Shown piece after piece: positions 1-7,907 of a DNA stretch of 11,955 nucleotides. How positions within the stretch are numbered: the stretch's first letter is position 1; every line of letters begins with the position of its first letter. Source of the stretch: Ettlia oleoabundans. Lineage: Eukaryota > Chlorophyta > Chlorophyceae > Chlamydomonadales. The notes under the pieces were generated by a model. That model was not told the origin of the DNA, made no database searches, and was given only the letters and a program-made list of their open reading frames with translations. The DNA is taken from contig JAAMXP010001067.1 in the NCBI GenBank assembly GCA_019693395.1, positions 1 through 11,955 of the forward strand, in the 5' to 3' direction. The position numbers and the translations under genes were made by a program.

Positions 1-52
1 CCACTGTATAATTTGCAATCTCTGTTGTTTATGCGGCTTCTGTCATTGCTTG

Positions 53-74
53 CAATGCATGTACATGCTTGCAA
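53..74. repeat. Short imperfect palindrome
   Basis: The core GCATGTACATGC is a perfect 12 bp palindrome. It is flanked by TGCA on both sides, giving a longer inverted repeat with one bulged base. A related TGCTTGCAA-type sequence sits immediately to the left and right. No function can be assigned. Confidence 0.4.
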
Positions 75-117
75 CACATGTTATCGTTTTCGCACGTTCA
101 ACTTTGTGCTTTGCTAG

Positions 118-428
118 CTGCCAGTTCCTGCTTGGTTGGCGCTGGTTTGCAGCAGTTGCTAGGTCGCTGGCTTGACCATGAGATTGCTTGGACTCAAATG
201 TAACTGGTTGTGGTCATTGTGTCCTGTGCGCGGATGTTGCCCATGCAGCAGTCAGCTTCCTTTGCAAGCTGTTTTCGGCACTTGTGTAGGGTGCTTGCTT
301 ACTGTATCGCACATCAGGTAGCAGGACAACCCGGCTGCTATCCCACTTGCAAGAAGTGAATTCACACCTTTGGCCTTTGTGGGTTGGCTGCAGTTCCTGC
401 TTGAGTGGCGCTGGTATGCAACAATGAT
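118..428 (+). repeat. Diverged direct repeat pair, about 40 bp each
   Basis: The copies lie at about 118-160 and 388-428, both shaped CTGC-(C)AGTTCCTGCTTG followed by TGGCGCTGGT and TGCA. They differ by several substitutions and a one-base indel, so the duplication is old. No open frame spans both copies. It may be a fragment of a dispersed genomic repeat. Confidence 0.45.
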
Positions 429-1177
429 TACTTTGCTGCGCCTGCAGGTTGTGGCTGCGGCTAGGGCCTCTCGCTTTCATACTGCTATCCAATGGTGCTG
501 CCATTTCCACCAAACCTGACTCATTCAATGTAGCCTGCGAGGCTTGCTGCTCCACTGTGCCTGGCAGAGGAAGCCAGTCGTGCGCTACTGTCTGCGCTGT
601 TTCAGTTCTACCAAATTGTTACCTTCCTTGTACTTTTCATCACCCCTGTAAACAACGTGTGCACACTGCCTCTAAGTGCGCCTAAGAGCGGCTTGTTCCA
701 AGGAAAACAAGCCACATAAGTGAAAGGGCTGGCGTTAGATGAAATGAGCATCAGTCTGATCGGCTGTAACCAGCATAAGATGAGGAGCAGCTCAGTCGAT
801 GTGGCAAGAATGCATGCGGCAGCCCACATGAGGGAGGGTTCAGGGGCTGGCACGCTTGCAGGACTGCGCCGGCGCAGCCGCTATTCTGCACCCAAACTGG
901 AAAACCCAAGCGGTGCTACCCAGCTGCAGTGGCTGGCAACAGGCAAGAAAGAAAGGCTGGATGGCAGCGAAATGAAAGACAGACACAGTGGCAAACGCGC
1001 ATCACACGCGGCAGGAAGAACCTTAGTTCCCCTCACTGGGGTGAGCTCTGATTGAAGGCTCATACAACCCATAGAAGGCAAGAAGCGCAACATGTTGGAA
1101 AAAATGTCAATGGGCTAGTCACCAATGTTATCCATGTATTGCAAAATCAGCGGAGGATGGCGGTAGTAGCAAGGTGC

Positions 1178-1204
1178 AGGTGGGTGGGTGGGTGGGTGGG
1201 TGTT
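1178..1204 (+). repeat. (GGGT)n microsatellite / G-quadruplex motif
   Basis: Five GGG runs at 1182, 1186, 1190, 1194 and 1198 are separated by single T residues. This G3T1 spacing is the classic arrangement for a very stable parallel G-quadruplex. It lies about 190 bp past the stop codon of the minus-strand gene (1392), probably in or near its 3' UTR. The G strand is the plus strand, so that gene's RNA would carry the C-rich complement. Confidence 0.7.
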
Positions 1205-1391
1205 AAATGTCAGTACCATAGCCTGCCTGAAAATATGTAGGGAAAAAATTGCACGAAGCTGTGCAAGCCGCAAGGGGTCTACCTAGAGACCAGGTGAACA
1301 TATAAAGTATTAGATAAGGTCACGGGCACTGCTGAAAGTAAATGGGGACCACAGATATACGTGCTTGAATCCGCACGACACTGTTTTGAAA

Positions 1392-2827
1392 TCAGATGGA
1401 GGCCAGGAAACTGCGTGCGTTTTCCAGCTGCCGCACATCCTCGGCATCCATTCCCGCTTGCACCAGCTCCAGCCCAGCAGCAAACAGCATAGCGTTTGGG
1501 TTCGTGCCGCTGCACAACAGAGGGGGCCAGTAAAGGTGGGCAAGAGAAGATCATGGTCAGTAGGGCCTACTGGGTTTGACCAAGCAACACACGGGCTGAG
1601 CTGGCTGGCTGGCCAGTAATGGTGCCAATCAAGCCGCTGACCCACATGCATACGACTGCATGCTCCTCTTACATTGCTACACAACCAATCGTGCATTGCT
1701 GCGCACCTGGTGCTGGCAGGGGCGTTCAAAGTTGTTGGGGAGCCCATCACCCCCGGGGACCTAGGCGTGATGGGCAGGAGGGATAGGTAGGATGCTCCGC
1801 GCTTCATGCCGCCATCTGTCGGAGCCGGCTGTCCTGGCTTGCCAGCCTGTTTCGTTAAATAAGGCGCAAAAGCGCTGTATGACTGGCTGCGTTTGATGCT
1901 GCCCAGCCGCGGTGCGGGGCCCTGGCCGGATGGCGGGCTGCTTTGTGGGTGCTGCAGGTGCTGCAAACCGTTGAAGCTGATCGACCTGGCAAGGTGCTGG
2001 CTGCTGGCTTGCTGCCAACCAGCACTGGAGCTCCTGCAAAAGGGTGGCCTGCTGCTTGAAGGACCGTTCAAGCCGCCAGCGCTGACAGTGCCGCAGCCGC
2101 TGTGTGCCTGCTGAGAGCTGGGCTGCGGCGTTGCGAGTGCAGGCCAGCGCCCAAGCTGTGCTCGCTCGGCAGGCTTGGGCTGCTCCAGGGTGCGATCAGG
2201 AGACATGGCAGGCGCTGCTGCAGCACCCAACAGTGTGTTTATGGAGCGCAGAAGCGTGAGACGCAGGGTCGGGTCTGCAGAGCATGTATGGGTTGACATG
2301 CACGAATTGGGGTGGCCAATGCGTGTTGTGTGAGCCCAGGCACAGAAGGCAAACGGAGGGACACAAGACAGCATCTTTGGGTGCTGCACGCCATCTGTGG
2401 CGTTGAAGTATTCAACGCACATGGGTAGGCAGGTAGGGGCACCCACAGCAATGCGCACACATGGATGCTGGGAAGCTGCCGCGGCGGGTGACCGTCTTGC
2501 GGGAGCACCCGCATAGCAGCACCCACCTTCCTTGTGACCAGGGCTACTCAGGGGCTGCCGTTTGCCGCTATCTGGTGTGAAAGCTAAGTGATGGCCCATG
2601 AGACGGACAGCTGATGTGGTGCACATATGATGGGTGCTGCAAAGTGAAGGCCAGCCTGCTAGCAAGGGGGCGCAAGGAGGGTGGTCACAACGATTTGGGC
2701 TCAGCCACATCTGATAGGCCACAAACGGAGCAGGTGCAGAGTAAGCAAGACCAATGCAGTGTGTTTGCAGTCTTGCTCGTTTAGCTGTGCAGGAAGCAAT
2801 GGCTCCGCGATGCTGCCATGCTGCCAT
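1392..2827 (-). CDS. Uncharacterised Ser/Pro-rich protein with basophilic-kinase-type motifs, three exons
   Basis: I do not recognise this gene. The model joins 2827-2527, 2274-1707 and 1509-1392. The first intron starts GTGGGT and ends CTGCAG (phase 1); the second starts GTGCGC and ends GTGCAG (phase 2). Both phases close exactly, giving 328 aa. Residues 101-130 (DPTLRLTLLRSINTLLG onward) and the whole last exon (291-328, ending RQLENARSFLASI) read as ordinary protein. The middle is Ser/Pro/Gln-rich, presumably disordered, with R-x-x-S sites at R181, R197, R229 and R259; the last two sit in a repeated motif (SIKRSQSYS and GMKRGASYL). Such sites suit PKA/CDPK/SnRK-type kinases or 14-3-3 proteins, which is inference. 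The N-terminus is least certain: a good acceptor (CTTTGCAG, ending at 2637) lies inside the first exon, so residues 1 to about 64 may be partly intron. No signal peptide or membrane segment is evident. Confidence 0.6.
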
Positions 2828-3046
2828 GCGGCAACAGCGTCAGCGGCAGCGTCAGCGCGGCGGCAGACTGGCTCTATAGGGGCCAGCCGCAGGCGCGGTG
2901 ATTGGCGGCGGTTTCGCAGCGTGCAGCTGCACGCTGCGATTCAGGCGTTCTCACCCGCCCAACAGGCTGCAGTTGAGTCTCTGCAGATAGGCCCACCGAC
3001 CAGGGAACGGCAGTTCTGCGGCTTGCAGCTTGCAATGCACGTTTGA
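2810..3046 (+). CDS. Doubtful small ORF, 78 aa
   Basis: An ATG at 2810 opens a frame of 78 codons. The N-terminus is rich in Ala, Ser and Arg, like some chloroplast transit peptides, and the second half (IQAFSPAQQAAVESLQIGPP) has protein-like composition. It starts inside the predicted 5' end of the minus-strand gene (overlap of 18 bp) and contains the 26 bp palindrome, which encodes the same eight residues on either strand. There is no recognised domain, and the opposite strand is also open here. It may be chance, a short first exon of an unseen gene, or part of the decayed sequence to its right. Confidence 0.18.
   Translation: MLPCCHAATASAAASARRQTGSIGASRRRGDWRRFRSVQLHAAIQAFSPAQQAAVESLQIGPPTRERQFCGLQLAMHV
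2914..2939. repeat. Perfect 26 bp palindrome
   Basis: The half-site CGCAGCGTGCAG is followed directly by its exact reverse complement, and one more T/A pair extends it, with no spacer. The centre is GCAGCTGC, which includes a CAGCTG E-box. It lies about 87 bp upstream of the predicted minus-strand ATG at 2827. It could be a site for a dimeric transcription factor or a cruciform/hairpin element. Confidence 0.6.
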
Positions 3047-4320
3047 ATGCTGGCCTGGGATCGCCCTGTTGTTCCGGCTCCCTCGGGCGGCTTCGGGACG
3101 CGGCGGCGCGGCAATGGCAGAGGTTAGGCGCTAAACAGGCTAAGGCGCTTGTGTTGACCGCCAAAAGCCCGTTACGAACAAGGGCCGGATGCGTGGGTTA
3201 TAGGTAGGCTCCTTTACAAAAGGAATCTTTCGCGTTATGGCGCGTGGGTGCGACCTCACCCGGTTCGGCACGACCACCTCTACCATGGTGGAGGCCATCT
3301 CTGCCGACCAATGTTGCTGGCCATATCGACTTTTTCCCTCGCCTGCAAGCAACCGGCATCGATGGAGAGAGGGTCTGTGCCAAGAACCGTTGGGGAGCAC
3401 CCTCTGGGATAGTCCCGCCGCTGCCGCCACAGAAGCTGGCGTGCAGCTCAAAAGGCCACCAGCAACGTGCACACTAATTAAGGACGTCTGCAGCCAAAAG
3501 ACGAGAAGGCCAGTAACTCCAATGCCATACCCAGCGAAGCGGTTAGGCAGTCATTCCTTCCCTCCAGGAGCGGGCGGTGGTCAGACGGTTACCATGGGCT
3601 GTTGAAACTTCAGTCAGCTGCCACCGGGACGACCACATTACAACGGTGGGTGCTTGGCAAAGACAACTTACGGTTACAGTTTGAAAGGCCTGACAGACTC
3701 AACAAGCAGCAGTGTTTCAAGTGGCGCCACCATCCATGATACCTCTTCGGCGCCGCCTTTGCCGACGGCGCCCAAAGCGCTCTACTTGTAAACCCCATGA
3801 CGAGTCATGGTGGCATAAACCTACCCTACATCCGGCAGCAATACATCAGCAACAACCCACGCTGAGCAGCCACAAGATGCTGTTCTTGGTTTCTGATTTA
3901 ACTGTGTTTTTGGGCAGCAACAACGGGCGGCATCTCTCAACGCGGGCAACCGAGTGATGGACCTATACTGCTTTCTACTCGCCCATCCAGGGAACTCAAC
4001 ATATGAAACCATATGGACCGCCCTAGGCCATCCGGCCTGATGCTGCTGGCGAGGATGCCGTGTCCAGCATGATGGATGCACACACTTGCGGCTTGCGCCG
4101 GGCACGCTGGACACGCCACGCTGGCGCTGCCGACGTGATGACATAACCTGCCCAGCGCCCCAACCCACGGCCTGCTCTTCGCGTTAATGTGATTGGCTTT
4201 ATTGAAAAACGAATCGTTTGGAAGGGAAGCACTGCTTCTCCTTCTGCGAACTCACCCTTCGGTCGTCTGGGCTTCCTTCTTCAACCTGCACTAATAGTAG
4301 CCAGTAACATCGATTCAGGG
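3047..4320. other. Interval upstream of the hydroxylase with possible decayed coding sequence
   Basis: No intact gene is supported. In the plus frame through about 3300-3855, protein-like stretches alternate with stops: residues such as NVAGHIDFFPRLQATGIDGE near 3318, then LQRWVLGKDNLRLQFERPDR near 3640-3705, a TGA at about 3748, then YLFGAAFADGAQSALL and LPYIRQQYISNNPR to a TGA near 3860. Other fragments follow near 4045-4145. This could be an eroded transposon or pseudogene, but no catalytic motif, target-site duplication or convincing terminal repeat is visible. The last 130 bp should be the promoter and 5' UTR of the hydroxylase, including a reverse CCAAT (ATTGG) at about 4191; no clear TATA box was found. 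Confidence 0.35.
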
Positions 4321-7300
4321 ATGGCCCAGGGCGGCAAGGCTCAGCCACCGGCGGGAGCCAAAGTGAGGCGGGTATTCCGCAGGGATGAGGTGTCAGAATT
4401 GGCGGGTATGGGGAAACACATCTACATGTACAGAGGTGGAGTGTATGACGTGAATGTGGCGGAGCTGATGCACCCAGGCGGCCGTCAGGTGAGGGCGGTT
4501 GCGGCGGTCCGGGCACAGAGGCGCCAACGATTGTGCGCATAGGGGGCTGGGTTGCTAGAAAATAGTGTGACAAGCCTGCGTCTCCATCCGGCACCAATAT
4601 TTTGAAACATATGACACTAGTCGTTGGTCTCTTGCCTGTGAGACACCACCATTCACTCACACTGGGTGCTGGGCTGTTGCTGTCGTCCTTCCTCTTACCG
4701 TCTTATCCGCCCCTCACCCTCCCTCTCACGACTCCCTGCCCGCTCTTTCTTCCTTCCGTCTATAGTTGCTGGAGGACCACCGCGGAGAAGATATCACAGA
4801 GCTGTTCCAGGGGCGCAGCGGCGGCGGCCACGCGCACTCGCGCGGCGCACGTGCCCTGCTGGACAACTACTGTGTGGGGCGGCTGGAGGGGCAGGAGCAG
4901 GAGGCGGCGGCAGATGTGAACGACCTCGTGGACGAAAACGCGCCGCTGCTGCCGCAGGTGCGTTTGGAGTGTGATGCGGTGGTTTTGGGGGCTGGGTCGG
5001 TGGGTGCTGGCAGGTTGGCATTGTTTGGTCCCAGTGGCGCCTGGCCACCATTGCCTGCTGCCCTGAGCAGCTGGCTGGCCGCATGGCTGGCTAGCCTTTG
5101 CCCGTTAGTAGGCTTTTGTTTTCAGGTTCGTTTTGGTCGAGGGTGAATAGGGATTACGGCGTGCTGCAGTAGGAACTTGGCTCATCCTTCACCTATGGCA
5201 GTCCAGCAATGTAGTGTGATGGCTAGCCTGCTGGTTACTGTGCTGCTCGTTCTGCTGCACTGCTGCCACCGCCTGCTACTTATTCTGTTGCACTGCCGAC
5301 GCTGCCTGCTACTTGTTCTGTTGCCCTGCTGCCGCCCTTTAGGTGGTCAAGCTCGAGCCTCAGGCCTACTTGGATTGGATCGCGGCACCCTCCACAGGCC
5401 ACCCAGTCATGTTTGCCAACCCACTTGTTGAGCGCTTGACTTGCACGCAGTGGTGCGCTGGCACCTTAGCATGCCGGAGCACAGACTTCACACGATTTCT
5501 GAGTTGTGACTGTGACTGGAGTCGTTGCTAACTTGGTCTGTTCGCCTGCCTTCCGGCTCGCTTGATCTGTGGATCACAAGCAGCCTGCCCAACTTTCCAC
5601 CCTATTTCTCTAAGCACAGCATGCCTGCTGGTCTCCAGTGTTCCGCAATGTTCGGCATGCTGCTGTCATGGTAAATGTCGCATGCCTGCCGCCCTGCCCT
5701 GCAGGTATATCGTGCCGCTGCTGTGGCTGCCGGTGGCAACCGCCTTCATGTGGCGTGGAGTAGCGGCGGGGGGCTTGCCCGTTGGGCTGCTGCCTGTGGC
5801 GCTGGTTGTCGGAGTGCTGGTGTGGCAGCTGCTTGAATACTCAATCCACAGGTGGGTTGCTGGCGTGCACTAGCAACTGTAGCAGCTTCTCACTGGGTTG
5901 AACTAGGGGCCGACTTGCTGCCAGCAAGCCCGGCTGCTACTGCTATTTGCTCAACCCATGACAAACTGTACTTGAACCACGCAGAACAATGTGTATATGT
6001 TGCATGCTTGCCCACCTGCACGTTGCGGCAGGCCGAGACAGGGATACAGTAGTTGTCCCTCGTTTGCTCCCTAACCCTAACGACAGGCATAGACAAGACA
6101 GCTGTCCCTCCTTTGTATGTTTGTAAAACCCTAGCTGTAGAGTCGACACGTTGGTGAGCCTATTGTCCTTCTCCCGCTGCCTGCAGGTTCCTGTTCCACT
6201 TTGACCCCAAGACGCCAAAGGGCATTGAGTGGCACTTCATGCTGCACGGGTGAGGCTTTGGGGGCCAAACTCTTTCATGCTTGTTTCCTGTCTGCCTGTC
6301 ACCATCATCCAATGCACTGCCCAATCAATTCTGAGTGCCGCGTTTTGCCAAAATTCATGTATTGGGGATGGCCCCAAGACCAGGTGGGAATTGGAATAGG
6401 AGCCAATGGGTGCTTGGAGGCGCCCCTGTTGCCGGCCCCTATAACGCTTACAGGCACTGCCGCACTTTGTGCGGTGCTGTGCGTCATACTGCAAGTATTT
6501 TCACCGCCATCAAAGTCCATGTGCCACATGCTGTAATAGTGCAGGCACTGCCGCACTTTCTTCTGATGTGCTGCTTGCTGCCATGCTGCAGGCACCATCA
6601 TAAGTACCCCATGGACTTTGACCGCCTTGTCTTCCCTCCTGTCGCCGCCGCACTTGTCATCGCCCTCTTCCATGCCCTGCTGCATCAGCTGCTGCCCTTG
6701 GTGAGCCCAGCAGGCACAGCGGCGCAGCGTGCACAGGGGTACATCTCATTGCACTGGTGCACCGACTGAAAATGAGAGCACCGCACAGCGCACTGCAGCA
6801 CCGCACAGCACCGTCGGCACATCCCGTCGTAGCATAGCGTGACACCGTAGCTGTCCACTGTTGGCACAGCACAGCAGTTCATTGCCCTCCTGAGCCTGAG
6901 GGGTTACAACTCTGCTGAATATTGCTTTCCTGAGCTCGAGGGGTTACAACTCTGCTGAATATTGCTTTCCTGAGCTCGAGGGGTTACAACTCTGCTGAAT
7001 ATTGCTTTCCTGAGCTTGAGGGTTTACAGCTCTGCTGAAGATCGCAAGCTATTGTGCCAGTTGCAACTGCCGCTGTTCCCAACAACCCCCGCGCCCCACC
7101 CACCCACCTCCTCGCCGCCACTTGTGCAGAGCTGGGCCTCGTCGCTGCTAGGCGGCGGCGTGATCGGCTACGTGCTCTATGACACAACGCATTGGGCACT
7201 GCATAGCGGCAGGTGGGTGCAAATTGCAGCCAGCATTGTGGTGCTGTGCATGCGATGCTGAATGCTGCGATTGCCGGCCTTGCCTACCTGTGTGTGAATG

Positions 7301-7653
7301 GCCAGCCACCTTGTATCCTGGCTATGGCAGTACCCTGTTGAGCCGGTTCCCGCAACCTAGCTCTCACAAATCAGCCGGGAGGGATTATGTATCCACTAGG
7401 CAGGCCCTTCCCCATGTTTCAACTGCCCATGTTGCCATATCAACCACCATCTACCTACCCCTCCCCACCTGCTCAACCACCGCCTCAATGCCCGTTTCTT
7501 TGCAGGGCCGACTGGCTGCTGGGCCCTGTGCTCAAGGCCAGCCACATGAACCACCACTATGTAGACGAGACGGTGGGCTACGGCATCTCGTCAACACTGT
7601 ACGACTTGGCATTTATAACAATGGGCCGCAACTTGCTGAAGAAGGCGGCCTGA
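4321..7653 (+). CDS. FAH1: Fatty acid 2-hydroxylase with N-terminal cytochrome b5 domain (sphingolipid alpha-hydroxylase)
   Basis: This is an ER membrane di-metal hydroxylase that puts a 2-hydroxyl on the acyl chain of ceramides. Eight exons (4321-4488, 4766-4957, 5343-5452, 5705-5851, 6187-6249, 6592-6700, 7130-7212, 7506-7653) join in frame across GT-AG introns to give 339 aa. The b5 domain covers about residues 15-100, with heme ligands H51 (HPGG) and H80 (HAHS). The hydroxylase domain begins near 121, with membrane segments at about 158-174, 183-200, 236-260 and 266-282. Ten histidines match the Scs7/FA2H metal-site pattern: H205 and H210, H226, H229 and H230, H284 and H288, H304, H307 and H308. 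Land-plant FAH proteins lack the fused b5 domain whereas yeast Scs7 and animal FA2H have it, so this alga has the fused form. The ATG at 4321 is the first in frame. A poly(A) signal follows at 7833. FAH1 is a family label. Confidence 0.95.
5242..5340 (+). repeat. 33 bp tandem repeat, three copies, at the end of hydroxylase intron 2
   Basis: Copies lie at 5242-5274, 5275-5307 and 5308-5340. Each has the form GCT-(G/A)CT-TNTTCTGTTGC-type sequence followed by CTGC/CGCC blocks. The third copy runs directly into the acceptor TTTAG at 5338-5342, so the repeat supplies the pyrimidine tract of the real splice site. In one frame the repeat encodes an 11-residue Leu/Cys-rich period, but this is intronic. 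Confidence 0.75.
6451..6559 (+). repeat. 18 bp exact direct repeat in hydroxylase intron 5
   Basis: The sequence CAGGCACTGCCGCACTTT occurs at 6451-6468 and again at 6542-6559, 91 bp apart. Both copies start with CAGGCAC, the same seven bases found at the real acceptor of exon 6 (CAG at 6589-6591 followed by GCAC). They are therefore possible decoy splice acceptors. Confidence 0.7.
6881..7040 (+). repeat. 40 bp minisatellite in hydroxylase intron 6, about four copies
   Basis: The period is exactly 40 bp, marked by GGGTTACAAC at 6901, 6941 and 6981 and by a diverged GGTTTACAGC at 7021, with a partial copy at 6881. The inner units are essentially identical and the outer ones diverged. Each complete unit carries a GAGCTC or closely related site. 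The array ends about 90 bp before the exon 7 acceptor at 7129. Confidence 0.9.
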
Positions 7654-7850
7654 CGGCAGCATGGGACATTTACATATATGGCTAAACATATGGCTGGCAG
7701 CCGTCAGCGTGGGCAGTACTGAAACTTTATGCTGGCGATCAAAGGGCGGAGGGCGGGAGTAGGATGCCTGGCACACAATGCCTTGTGGTGGGCTGGGCAA
7801 TGCCTCAAAATCAAGTGCCACCTTATCTTTCATGTAACGAACCGTATTTA
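7654..7850 (+). other. 3' UTR of the hydroxylase gene
   Basis: After the TGA ending at 7653, no plus-strand frame continues. A TGTAA signal at 7833-7837 would place cleavage about 10-20 bp later, giving a 3' UTR of roughly 195 nt. The cleavage position is inferred. Confidence 0.6.
7833..7837 (+). terminator. TGTAA polyadenylation signal (hydroxylase)
   Basis: TGTAA is the poly(A) signal typical of chlorophyte green algae. It lies 180 bp past the hydroxylase stop codon and about 70 bp before the start of the next gene. Confidence 0.6.
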
Positions 7851-7907
7851 ACCATCGTCCATGTCCTGGGTTTAACAGACACCTAATAATTGTGGCTGAT
7901 AGTTGCT

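Larger units (their letters stand above)
1..1391. other. Region without a recognised gene, downstream of the minus-strand gene
   Basis: No open frame here could be supported as coding: the short ORFs on both strands lack recognisable domains and plausible splice partners. The right part should include the 3' UTR of the minus-strand gene that ends at 1392. No TGTAA signal for that gene was found on the minus strand in this interval, so its 3' end is unplaced. TGTAA occurs on the plus strand at 199-203 and near 647 and 764, but no plus-strand gene is visible to use it. The region contains a G-quadruplex motif (1182-1200), a diverged direct repeat (118-160 and 388-428) and a small palindrome near 53-74. 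Confidence 0.5.

Noticed and set aside
214..1093. Short ORFs on both strands (such as 449-685 and 720-1055)
   Set aside because: They overlap each other, have no recognisable domain and no plausible splice partner.
1310..2827. A single 505-codon minus-strand ORF as one uninterrupted gene
   Set aside because: Its lower part and the 2526-2275 stretch do not read as protein, whereas two phase-consistent introns give a better product ending at 1392.
3280..3300. Imperfect palindrome around ACCATGGT
   Set aside because: Only the central eight bases match perfectly; expected by chance in sequence of this length.
3183..3836. Possible terminal inverted repeats (GCCGGATG on the left, CATCCGGC on the right) of a small transposon
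   Set aside because: Only eight bases match well, with no target-site duplication beside them.
5177..5431. Leu/Cys-rich repeat protein on the plus strand
   Set aside because: It is a translation of the 33 bp tandem repeat in hydroxylase intron 2, and runs out of frame with exon 3.
6065..6082. Telomere-like CCCTAACCCTAAC in intron 4
   Set aside because: Only two units, inside a gene intron; chance or a trivial remnant.
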